Below are positions 24,136 through 32,150 of a DNA stretch of 64,000 nucleotides, piece by piece. A program made the position numbers and the translations under genes. The DNA is taken from positions 1-64,000 of the forward strand of contig JAYOTP010000004.1 in assembly GCA_038150465.1 (NCBI GenBank). The letters are read 5' to 3'. The stretch comes from RFXV01 sp038150465 (GTDB lineage Bacteria; Bacteroidota; Bacteroidia; Flavobacteriales; Schleiferiaceae). Numbering within the stretch: position 1 is the first letter of the stretch; each line of letters starts with the position of its first letter. The notes below the pieces were generated by a model. That model ran no database searches and was not told where the DNA came from. It was given only the letters and a program-made list of their open reading frames with translations.

Positions 24136-25590
24136 TCAATAATAGGATTTTCTCCGAACCTGTGCGATGTATTTCGACAAACGCATGACCTGTTTCGTGT
24201 ATCCGAACTCATTGTCGTACCAGACATAGATCACAGCAGTCTTGTTGTCGCTGTGGACAAGAGTGGCCTGGCTGTCAAAGACCGAAGGGCAGGAGTTGCC
24301 AATGATGTCCGAGGAAACCAATTCGTTGCTCGTGTGGTAGCAGATCTGTTCGACCAGATCTCCATTCAAAGCGGCATTTCGAAGGAGTTCGTTGAGCTTG
24401 TCCTTGCTTGTTTCACCTTCCAGTGTGAGGTTCAATATGGCCAGCGAGCCGTCTGGCACAGGCACCCGGATCGCATTCGAGGTGAGTTTGGCTCCCAGTC
24501 CGGGGATGGCCTTGTCCACCGCTTTTCCTGCTCCGGTTTCTGTGATGACCATATTCATGGCGGCTGCGCGTCCACGGCGGTACTTCTTGTGCATATTGTC
24601 CACAAGATTCTGGTCGTTGGTGTAGGCGTGGATGGTTTCTATATGCCCTTTTTCAATGCCCAGTTCGTCGTTGATCACCTTCAATACCGGTACAATGGCA
24701 TTGGTCGTGCAGGAGGCTGCAGAGAACACATCCATTTTGGAGGGATCGAACAGCTTCTGATTGACTCCGTGAACAATGTTGGGCACTCCTTTACCAGGTG
24801 CGGTCAGCAATACTTTGGACGCTCCTTTTGAGGAAAGATGTCGCTTCAAGGCCTGCTCATCGCGAAAGGCACCGGTATTGTCAATGATCAGTGCATCGTC
24901 GATCCCGTAGGCGGTGTAATCAATGTCCTCGGGCTGAGGGGCGGATATCATATGGACCAAACGGCCATTGACCATGAGGGCGTTCCGCTCTGCATCGGCT
25001 TCTACGGTTCCCGGAAAAGGTCCGTGAACGGAATCGACACGCAGAAGGGAGGCTCTTTTTTCGAGTGCTTCAGCTCCCTTGTCCCGGGTCACCACTGCAC
25101 GGAGCCGCAATTGCTCCCCTCTGCCTTCCATGTGCAGCAGCTCGCGGGCCACCAGTCGGCCGATACGACCAAAACCATAGAGGACGACATCGCGCGGTTC
25201 GGTGCGGTTCTTTTCAACCGCTCCGATGAAGCTACGCAGTTTATCGGCCAGGAAGGAATGCACATCGCCGTGCTGTTCACCTTCGTTCATCCATTCGGCC
25301 GTCAGCTTTCCAATATCCATTCGGGCAGGACAGAGGTCCATTTCACTCATGGCTTCGGCCAGGCTCAAGGTGTCATGGATGGTGATGCTGTGGCCGACCA
25401 CTTCCCGGGCGTAATGGTGCAGATTGAGGATCTCACTGTTGCGTTTGTCCAACAATGGATTGCGGAAGAGCAGGGTCTCAATGCCCTTGTCGTACCAGAG
25501 TTCATTGATGATCTTTGAAAAGGCAACTGCCGCTTTCTCGCTCTCGATGCGGCTTTTAATACCTGACTGATAGGATTGGTTTTCGATCAT
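24136..25590 (-). CDS. gap: Glyceraldehyde-3-phosphate dehydrogenase, long Bacteroidota type
   Basis: This 484-residue phosphorylating GAPDH is about 140 residues longer than the classical 330-residue enzyme. The extension is N-terminal (about 1-130), largely helical, and precedes the Rossmann motif VVLYGFGRIGRLV (135-147). The catalytic cysteine is C294 in SAASCTTNAIVP, followed by HAYTNDQNLVDN and the C-terminal WYDNEFGYTKQ. It reversibly converts glyceraldehyde 3-phosphate to 1,3-bisphosphoglycerate. Long GAPDHs of this kind are known in Bacteroidota and may favour gluconeogenesis, but the role of the extension is not known to me. Its promoter box is at 25631-25638. It lies 126 bases upstream of the cold-shock gene, which has its own promoter. 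Confidence 0.93.
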   Translation of the reverse strand: MIENQSYQSGIKSRIESEKAAVAFSKIINELWYDKGIETLLFRNPLLDKRNSEILNLHHYAREVVGHSITIHDTLSLAEAMSEMDLCPARMDIGKLTAEWMNEGEQHGDVHSFLADKLRSFIGAVEKNRTEPRDVVLYGFGRIGRLVARELLHMEGRGEQLRLRAVVTRDKGAEALEKRASLLRVDSVHGPFPGTVEADAERNALMVNGRLVHMISAPQPEDIDYTAYGIDDALIIDNTGAFRDEQALKRHLSSKGASKVLLTAPGKGVPNIVHGVNQKLFDPSKMDVFSAASCTTNAIVPVLKVINDELGIEKGHIETIHAYTNDQNLVDNMHKKYRRGRAAAMNMVITETGAGKAVDKAIPGLGAKLTSNAIRVPVPDGSLAILNLTLEGETSKDKLNELLRNAALNGDLVEQICYHTSNELVSSDIIGNSCPSVFDSQATLVHSDNKTAVIYVWYDNEFGYTKQVMRLSKYIAQVRRKSYY

Positions 25591-25630
25591 TGCGGGGGAG
25601 GTTTGAAGATTAGGGGGAAAATGATCGCCG

Positions 25631-25638
25631 CAAAAATA
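25631..25638 (-). promoter_or_regulatory. -7 box of the gap promoter
   Basis: The minus strand reads TATTTTTG, an exact TAnnTTTG match, 40 bases before the ATG at 25590. The other side of the 229-base spacer (25591-25819) holds a near match TACTTTTC at about 25791-25798 that may serve the protease gene. Confidence 0.5.
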
Positions 25639-25819
25639 GTCCTGCGAACGCTTTTGTTGAACTCTTTGGTGAAGCTTTTATTCAGCCGAAGGTATTTCTG
25701 CTTCCGTGTAGATTTTCGCAGCTCTGTTCTTCAGTGTCAGCACATTTAGGATCATGTGCAGCGCTCTGTTAACAAGGACTTTTCAGTACTTTTCTAGAGG
25801 CTTTTCAAATTTTAGTACG

Positions 25820-28462
25820 ATGAAATTCCATCCAATTTTCTCGATCGTCCTGTACTTCTTCTTCACTCCGCTCTTCGGACAGGCGGAACTGAGTCCGCGT
25901 CTTTTGGAAAAGATGGGTCGGACGGCAGCAACTGAAATGATCGAGGCGCGCATCTGTTTGCCCGACACGCTGAATTGGTCCCTTATCTCTGCCCAGTGGG
26001 ATGTCAAAGGGATCCCTGCTGAGGAACGTGTCAGAGGGGTGAATCGTCTGCTTCTAAGACAAGCCAGGTTTTATCAAGATCCGGTCCTTGAGTTCCTGGA
26101 AGCTCGGGAAGCAGCTTCTGTGGGCTATGTGCAGGAGTTCTACCTGACCAATTCCATCGTATTGAAAGCGCTGCCCCATGTGCTTCATTCCTGCGCAGCC
26201 CTGCCGCAAGTGGAACGCATCGATCTGGCGGAAGGACAACTGGAGCCTATGGAGTTTTTTCCCGCAGCTGCAGGAAAGACATCTTCTGTACAAGGAACGG
26301 AAAATGGACTGAAGGCCATTCATGCACCGCAAATGTGGCAATTGGGCTATACTGGAAAAAGCAGTACGCTCTTTGTCTTTGATTCCGGTGTGTGGAGCCA
26401 GCATCCGGCCTTCTCCGACCGCTTCCTGGGCAAGCATCGCCCCATGGATCAGGCTTGGAAGGGTTTGTTCACCCGGCATCCAAGCGGAGTCAACAGCAAC
26501 CACGGCACCCATGTCTGCGGAACGGCAACGGGGCTCGACCCCCGCACGGCCGATACCATTGGTGTGGCCTTCGGGTCGTATTGGATGGCCAACGACCTGA
26601 TCAATGCGTCCACGGCCGCGGGTCTTCCGGACCTGGTGCATCTGATCGGTTCCTTTCAATGGGCGCTGGATCCGGATGGGGACACCGCAACTTCATCGGA
26701 TGTACCGCATGTGATCAACAACAGCTGGCGCTGGCGCGATCAGTTGGATACGGTTCAGTGCGGTGGTTTTATTGTGCAACTGATGAACGCGATCGAAGCA
26801 GCGGGCATTGCCAATGTCTTTTCGGGTGGGAATACCGGACCGAGCAACAGCATGCTCAATTCGCCGCAGCGCATCAAGTCCAATCCGGTCAATGTTTTTT
26901 CTGTAGGCAGTGTGAACGGGAATGTGGCCTTCCCTCATCCGATCAGTGGCTTTTCTACCCGAGGTCCTTCGCAGTGTCCGAGCAGCGGAACACTCAATAT
27001 CCATCCTGAGGTCGTTGCGCCTGGCGAAAATGTCCGGTCGGCCTGGGGGATGGATGGCTATAATTCCATATCGGGAACGAGCATGAGCAGTCCGCATGTT
27101 TCTGGAGCTGTGCTTCTGCTCAAAGAGGCCTTTCCACAGCTGACCGGCGCACAACTGCTCACGGCATTGTACACCACGGCAACCGACATGGGTGTTACCG
27201 GCGAAGACAATGTGTATGGAAACGGCCTGATCGATGTGCATGCTGCCTTTTTATGGCTGGCACAACAACACACGCCCCGCGATCCGCTGCAGCCACACCA
27301 TGATCTAAGCGTGCGCAATTTGCAGAGCCAGGATGGCCGCTTGTACGGCTGCGATTCACTGGTTCAGCTCGATCTCATTTTGGAAAACAAGGGGAATCTG
27401 CCATTGAACCAAGTGCAGGTGGAGGTATCAGTGAATGGAACGAGTCAGTCCACGGCGACTTATAGCGTTCAATTGCCTGCTCAGGGTTCGGTAGATACGC
27501 TTCGATTTTCGGCCATTGCTTGGCCCGATAGCGGCGCCAATGAGATTCAAGCGGTGGTATCGATCGACAGTGTGGATTACGATCCGGTGAATAATGCAGG
27601 GATGTTTCGTTACCACCGCCTCCCAAAAATTTTGCGGTGGATGGGCTCAGTACTGCTAGATGAATATTTTTTTGATGGCTTGCTCTCAGATGTATGGTAT
27701 GTTGAAAATCCTGACTTAGGTATGACCTGGGATACGATCACCGTCGGGCCGGGCCAACAGCGATCGGTTTGGATGAACATGAGCGACTACGATCCTGCAG
27801 CAAATCAAAAGGATCGGTTGATCAGTCCAGCCATTCAATTCCACGGGTATCCGGAAATCTATGTCGGTTACGCTTACCGTCCTTTGGGGCCCATTTCGTT
27901 CCTGCATGACACCTTCCGGATCTATGTAAGCACGGATTGCGGTCAGCATTTTGACCATTTGCTTTTTGAGGCTTTTGGTGACCAATTGGCTACGACCTCG
28001 AATTACGGCAGTAATTTTTATCCGACTTCTTCTCAGGATTGGGGTTCATTTTATATGAACGGTCTGGGTGATAGTGTATTTCCAGTTCCTTCCAGCGGTC
28101 GGTATCCGTATGATGATTATTTGGTTTTTGCTTTTGAAACGACCAACAGAAAGGGCAATAACTTCTTTCTTCGCAACATTACAATACAACAAACATGGAT
28201 CAGTGCGGAATCTTTCGCACAAGATTTTCGTTTGTTCCCCAATCCATCTTCGGGTCGTTTTGAGCTGTATGCGGAAGGTCAGGAAGGAAGAACATTTTCC
28301 TGGTCCTTGTTGGATATGCAGGGAAGGAACCTCCGGTCGGGAACCTTTGTGGGCGGCCGGTGTGTGTTCGATCTGGGCGATCTCTCCGATGGGGTGTATC
28401 AACTGTCCCTATCGAATTCAGACCGCACCGAGACCCACAGGCTCGTCAAGGCCTCTGACTAA
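25820..28462 (+). CDS. Subtilisin-like (S8) serine protease with T9SS type A sorting domain
   Basis: This 880-residue secreted protease has a signal peptide ending near PLFGQ (about residue 21). The prodomain region is followed by the S8 catalytic domain with D188 (LFVFDSGVW), H228 (NHGTHVCGT), oxyanion N338 (FSGGNTGPSN) and S421 (SGTSMSSPHVSG). A CARDB-like beta domain follows (about 500-600, LDLILENKGNLPLNQVQVEV), then a choice-of-anchor-J-like domain (about 610-790, GMTWDTITVG, YVGYAYRP), and finally the T9SS type A signal beginning FRLFPNPSSGRF. It should cross the outer membrane by T9SS and be released or surface-attached. ATG at 25820 begins the signal peptide; 22 further in-frame codons upstream look non-signal-like. 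The last third (after about 27640) is distinctly more AT-rich than the catalytic part. Confidence 0.92.
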   Translation: MKFHPIFSIVLYFFFTPLFGQAELSPRLLEKMGRTAATEMIEARICLPDTLNWSLISAQWDVKGIPAEERVRGVNRLLLRQARFYQDPVLEFLEAREAASVGYVQEFYLTNSIVLKALPHVLHSCAALPQVERIDLAEGQLEPMEFFPAAAGKTSSVQGTENGLKAIHAPQMWQLGYTGKSSTLFVFDSGVWSQHPAFSDRFLGKHRPMDQAWKGLFTRHPSGVNSNHGTHVCGTATGLDPRTADTIGVAFGSYWMANDLINASTAAGLPDLVHLIGSFQWALDPDGDTATSSDVPHVINNSWRWRDQLDTVQCGGFIVQLMNAIEAAGIANVFSGGNTGPSNSMLNSPQRIKSNPVNVFSVGSVNGNVAFPHPISGFSTRGPSQCPSSGTLNIHPEVVAPGENVRSAWGMDGYNSISGTSMSSPHVSGAVLLLKEAFPQLTGAQLLTALYTTATDMGVTGEDNVYGNGLIDVHAAFLWLAQQHTPRDPLQPHHDLSVRNLQSQDGRLYGCDSLVQLDLILENKGNLPLNQVQVEVSVNGTSQSTATYSVQLPAQGSVDTLRFSAIAWPDSGANEIQAVVSIDSVDYDPVNNAGMFRYHRLPKILRWMGSVLLDEYFFDGLLSDVWYVENPDLGMTWDTITVGPGQQRSVWMNMSDYDPAANQKDRLISPAIQFHGYPEIYVGYAYRPLGPISFLHDTFRIYVSTDCGQHFDHLLFEAFGDQLATTSNYGSNFYPTSSQDWGSFYMNGLGDSVFPVPSSGRYPYDDYLVFAFETTNRKGNNFFLRNITIQQTWISAESFAQDFRLFPNPSSGRFELYAEGQEGRTFSWSLLDMQGRNLRSGTFVGGRCVFDLGDLSDGVYQLSLSNSDRTETHRLVKASD

Positions 28463-28478
28463 GGCTATTCTGCCCGCG

Positions 28479-29462
28479 TCAGTCTTCGCCGTAGTAGATG
28501 ATCTTGCTGCCGTCCCGATCGAAACCGAAGGGAAAGGGCTTGAGTGGTTGTAGGGCCGCACGCAGTGCCTCGGCACGCTGCGGAGGACAGAAGAACAAGA
28601 GAAAACCGCCGCCGCCCGCTCCGAGCAGCTTGCCACCCAGCGCACCTGCTTTCAGGCCGGCCTCATAAGCCCGGTCAATATCTGGATTGGTGATCCCACT
28701 GGCCAAGCGTTTTTTAAGCAGCCAATTGGTATGAAGCAGTTGGCCAAAATCATCCAAATTCCCTTTCTGTAGCGCCGAACGCAATTCATAGACCAGGGCG
28801 ACCATCTCCTTCAGGGCTTCGAATTTCTCCTTCTGATCTACATTCTTTTTTTGTTCCTGAAGAATGTGTGAGGCGCTTCTCTGATCGCCGGTGTAGAACA
28901 TGAACAGACTGTTCTCCAGTTCCGTGCTCAGGTCTTTGGACAGATGCAATGGAATGACGCTCACCGTATTGTCCGTATGGAATTCGATCACATTCAATCC
29001 GCCATAGGCCGCAGCGTATTGATCTTGCTTTCCAATGGGTTCATTCAGCCGTGTGATCTCTACCTCACAGGCTTCCCGTGCCAATTGCTCCTTGCTTGCA
29101 TGTCGGTTGGTGTATGCGTAGAGGTTGTGCAGCACGCCCACGGTAAAGGAAGAGGAGGAGCCCATTCCCGTTCCTCCCGGGACATCGGCGATCGAACTGA
29201 TCTCGATCCCGCCCTGTATGTTCATCATCTCCAGGGTTTCCCGAAGGATAGGGTGTTTCAGATCCGTCAGGCTGCTGACCGTTTCGGTGATGCTGTATTT
29301 GGTCCGGATCTTATCGGCTTCGAAGAACTGATGGGAACTGATGTACATGTATCGGTTGATCGAAGTGCTCAGAACGGCGCCGGGATGCTGCTCGTAGAAT
29401 GCGGGCAGATCCGATCCGCCGCCGACAAAGCTGATCCTGAAGGGGGTTTTGCTGATGATCAT
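28479..29462 (-). CDS. hddA: D-glycero-alpha-D-manno-heptose-7-phosphate kinase (GHMP family)
   Basis: This 327-residue GHMP kinase should phosphorylate D-glycero-D-manno-heptose 7-phosphate at C1, giving the 1,7-bisphosphate for GDP-heptose synthesis. It has the N-terminal TPFRISFVGGGSDLP, the ATP-loop motif PGGTGMGSSSSFTVG, and the C-terminal GALGGKLLGAGGGGFLLFF. The assignment to heptose rather than fucose or another sugar rests on these motifs and on the neighbour: it lies 3 bases after the stop of a gene that fuses the next two pathway enzymes. It is the second gene of a two-gene minus-strand operon. It faces the subtilase gene with 16 bases between stops. Confidence 0.88.
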   Translation of the reverse strand: MIISKTPFRISFVGGGSDLPAFYEQHPGAVLSTSINRYMYISSHQFFEADKIRTKYSITETVSSLTDLKHPILRETLEMMNIQGGIEISSIADVPGGTGMGSSSSFTVGVLHNLYAYTNRHASKEQLAREACEVEITRLNEPIGKQDQYAAAYGGLNVIEFHTDNTVSVIPLHLSKDLSTELENSLFMFYTGDQRSASHILQEQKKNVDQKEKFEALKEMVALVYELRSALQKGNLDDFGQLLHTNWLLKKRLASGITNPDIDRAYEAGLKAGALGGKLLGAGGGGFLLFFCPPQRAEALRAALQPLKPFPFGFDRDGSKIIYYGED

Positions 29463-29465
29463 GGG

Positions 29466-31352
29466 TTATCCGGTTGAATGGAGAATGTCTGCATGGAGGG
29501 CCATCTGGTCCACCACTTCGTATTCGTTGACAAGTCGCTGCTGGTACTGCTGATCGATCGCATCGTCCGTATGGCCTTTCCAGCGATAAAAGGTCTTGAT
29601 GCGCTCTTCGTGCACCGCCCGATCGCAGTGGGTGAATATCTTCAAATGGGCCTTTTTTCGCCACTCGGCATCGGCCAGGGCCAGTATGCCTTCCACAAGG
29701 ATGACTTGTTGGTTTTCGTATTGGTAGGACACAGAGACCGAAGGTCGGTCGGGATGTCTTCTGTAGCCCTGAAGTTCTACTCGCTGGCCATCCAGGATCG
29801 ATGAAAGATCGCTTTGGATCTGAGTGAAGTTGAAATTGGCAAAAACATCTGGATCTGCTGGACGCTCCTCTTTGGGCAGGATCCAGTCGTCCAGGTGGAT
29901 GGTGAAGCAGCTGATGCCTTCTTCTTCCAATGCCCATTCGATCTCCCGACTCAGATGTGTCTTACCTGTACGGCTGTTGCCCCCGAGCAGCAGAATATGC
30001 CCTGAGCCCTCCTCGGGCAGTCTGTGGAGGATCTCTTCAACGAGCTTCTCATAGGGTCTGTCGAGAATGTGGTTGACGGCTTCGGTCAGGTTGCTGAAGA
30101 AAAGATCCGGCTCGGTCCGGCTCTTTTTCAATCCGTGGCCTGTTTTCAGTCCGATGGTGCGAACGCCTGCGGCTTTTCCCGCTTGGATGTCCCGTTCCGA
30201 ATCTCCGATCATCCAGCTCTTTTTCAGATGGATGTGAAAACGCTCTGTCGCCTGCATGATCATACCCGGGCTGGGCTTTCGGCAGCTGCATTTTTTCTTG
30301 AAGGCGGCATTTTCTCCAGGGAATCCACCATCCGGGTGATGCGGGCAGTAGTAGATGGCATCGACAAAAGCACCCTCATGCCCGAGTTCAGTTTCCATCT
30401 TGTCGTGGATCTCCCTCAATCCGTCTATATCTGTCAGGTTCCTGGCGATCACGCTCTGGTTGGTGGTGATCACACTCAGGTAGTCCGACGCATTGATGCG
30501 CTTCAGGGCATCGGCGGTATATGGATACAATTTGAAGTCTTCGGGTCTGTGGATGAGGTCGGTATCGTAATTCAGTACGCCGTCGCGGTCCAGGAAGATG
30601 GCCTTCTGCCGGCACCTCAGATTTCGTCGCTTCACTTTGCCGCTGAGCACGGCCTTTTCTACTGCGTCTCTGCGGTCTGGAGTGCCCATATCCTTCAGGA
30701 ACTCAGGAGTGGAATAGCCGTAGATCTTTCTTTTTTGGACGGCTTTTGGGAAGATGTCCTTTCCAAAATCCGAAGCTTCGCCTTTTGGAATGTCTTCGAT
30801 GATCGTCTTGCTGAGAAGGTAGAGTGCCGCGTTCACCAAATTGCGGTACCTCAGCCCTTCGGCGTGGGGCTTGGAGAGAAATGCGCGGACACGCTCGTCT
30901 TCGTCGGTGACCACCAGGTCGGAATCGTAGGGATGGTCATTGGGGTGTAAGACCAGGCTGGCATCGGCCTTTTTTACGCGATGAAATCCGAGCATTCGGT
31001 CCAGGTCGATATCGAAGAGCACATCTCCGTAGAGCAGAAGGAATTCGTCATCGAGCTCCTCGCTCAGATAGGGGAGAATACCGGCCGTTCCCAGCGCTTG
31101 CTCCTCGTGGACGCAGCGGATCTGCATGCCCGGGTATTTCTTCCTTTTTTTCTCCAGAAAGGCCTCGATCCGTTCGCTGAGGTAATTCACCACGATGCAG
31201 ACCTCCTTAAGAGAATGGTCGCGGCACCAATCGAGCTGATATTCCAAAAGGGACTTGCCGGCCACTTCCACCAAAGGTTTTGGCGTTTGCTCGGTGAGTT
31301 TTCCCAGACGGGTACCCTTTCCTCCTGCTTGTATGATGGCTTGCTTCAGCAC
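29466..31352 (-). CDS. Three-domain fusion: sugar-phosphate nucleotidyltransferase (HddC-like) + D,D-heptose bisphosphate phosphatase (GmhB-like) + P-loop kinase-like domain
   Basis: The 628-residue protein joins three enzymes. Residues 1-235 are a nucleotidyltransferase (GGKGTRLGKLTEQTPKPLVE at 10-29, GDVLFDIDLD metal site) like HddC. Residues about 248-430 are a HAD phosphatase like GmhB: FLDRDGVLNYD (253-263), zinc-site cysteines C336, C355 and C357 with H338, and MIGDSERDI (391-399). Residues about 445-628 form a P-loop domain with GNSRTGKT (458-465) and HLDDWILP, resembling uridine kinase-like phosphotransferases. With hddA downstream, the cluster can turn heptose 7-phosphate into NDP-heptose. 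The P-loop domain has no known place in that pathway. Start is GTG at 31352. GmhA is absent from the window. Confidence 0.85.
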   Translation of the reverse strand: MLKQAIIQAGGKGTRLGKLTEQTPKPLVEVAGKSLLEYQLDWCRDHSLKEVCIVVNYLSERIEAFLEKKRKKYPGMQIRCVHEEQALGTAGILPYLSEELDDEFLLLYGDVLFDIDLDRMLGFHRVKKADASLVLHPNDHPYDSDLVVTDEDERVRAFLSKPHAEGLRYRNLVNAALYLLSKTIIEDIPKGEASDFGKDIFPKAVQKRKIYGYSTPEFLKDMGTPDRRDAVEKAVLSGKVKRRNLRCRQKAIFLDRDGVLNYDTDLIHRPEDFKLYPYTADALKRINASDYLSVITTNQSVIARNLTDIDGLREIHDKMETELGHEGAFVDAIYYCPHHPDGGFPGENAAFKKKCSCRKPSPGMIMQATERFHIHLKKSWMIGDSERDIQAGKAAGVRTIGLKTGHGLKKSRTEPDLFFSNLTEAVNHILDRPYEKLVEEILHRLPEEGSGHILLLGGNSRTGKTHLSREIEWALEEEGISCFTIHLDDWILPKEERPADPDVFANFNFTQIQSDLSSILDGQRVELQGYRRHPDRPSVSVSYQYENQQVILVEGILALADAEWRKKAHLKIFTHCDRAVHEERIKTFYRWKGHTDDAIDQQYQQRLVNEYEVVDQMALHADILHSTG

Positions 31353-31422
31353 CTGAGGTCAAAGATGCGACAGATGAAAGAATGCCGTTCAATTGAAATG
31401 AAGATGCTCGAATGGAATTGGA

Positions 31423-31430
31423 TAATTTTG
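31423..31430 (+). promoter_or_regulatory. -7 box directly before the MORN-repeat gene
   Basis: TAATTTTG fits TAnnTTTG and lies 6 bases before the ATG at 31437, again suggesting a transcript that begins at or next to the start codon. The 84-base spacer is shared with the divergent heptose operon, whose minus-strand box CATCTTTG (near 31370-31377) is only a near match. Confidence 0.5.
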
Positions 31431-31436
31431 CTTCCC

Positions 31437-32150
31437 ATGAATCACCTTTTTTCTTCTTTTCTCTCAAAGGGTTCTCGCTGTTTTTGGGCGATCCTTTTCA
31501 TTCCCTTTTTCCTGTGTGCCCAGGCGAACCAAACAGATACGCAAGGGAGGAAGCAAGGCAGCTGGAAGAAATATCATCCCAGTGGTTCCGTGCGCTTTGA
31601 AGGAACATTCCGAGATGATGTTCCCGTGGGCACCTTTATCTACTACCATGAAAAAGGCGCCAGGAGGGCAGTCAATGAATTTAGAGGCAGCTCAGGTATC
31701 TGTTATTCAAAGCAGTACAGTGAGGAGGCTGTACTGATGATCGAAGGCAAGTACATCGGTCAAAAAAGGGACAGTATCTGGAGAACATACGATGTTCAGG
31801 GCCGGCTTATCCTAGAAGAAGATTACAAGGACGACAAGCGCAGCGGCTGGTCCATCAGCTATCATAAGGATGGTTCTCTCGCCGAGAAAAAGTTCTATAA
31901 GGACGATGTGGAAGAGGGCCTGTGGGTGCGCAAGATCGAGAACGGAACCACGGTGGTGCGTGCAGAATACAAGGAGGGTGTACTGAGCGGGCCGGCAAAA
32001 TATTGGAACACGGCGGGTACACCCATTTGCTCTGGAAATTACGCCCATGGATGGCGGACGGGTTGGTGGATCGAGTACAACGAGAAGGGAAGACCTGCCT
32101 TTCGGGTAAAATTCAAGCGGGGCAGGGAAGTAGAGCGCAGATCCATCTGA
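31437..32150 (+). CDS. Exported MORN-repeat variant protein
   Basis: This protein of about 237 residues has a signal peptide (hydrophobic WAILFIPFFLCAQA) and then six to seven MORN-variant repeats of about 23 residues, each with a core such as GSWKKYHPSGSVRFEGTF, DSIWRTYDVQGRLILEEDY, SGWSISYHKDGSLAEKKFY or TGWWIEYNEKGRPAFRVKF. Such repeats form an elongated beta-sheet. Similar Bacteroidota proteins are often labelled as YwqK-type antitoxins in databases, but no toxin gene is present and the signal peptide argues for the periplasm or outside. ATG at 31437 follows the -7 box; earlier in-frame codons overlap the divergent promoter region. Its stop overlaps mnmA by one base (TGATG), so the two are coupled. 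Confidence 0.8.
   Translation: MNHLFSSFLSKGSRCFWAILFIPFFLCAQANQTDTQGRKQGSWKKYHPSGSVRFEGTFRDDVPVGTFIYYHEKGARRAVNEFRGSSGICYSKQYSEEAVLMIEGKYIGQKRDSIWRTYDVQGRLILEEDYKDDKRSGWSISYHKDGSLAEKKFYKDDVEEGLWVRKIENGTTVVRAEYKEGVLSGPAKYWNTAGTPICSGNYAHGWRTGWWIEYNEKGRPAFRVKFKRGREVERRSI

Noticed and set aside
31437..32150. Reading the MORN-repeat gene as an antitoxin of a toxin-antitoxin pair
   Set aside because: Database labels for this repeat family suggest it, but there is no toxin-like neighbour and the protein has a signal peptide.
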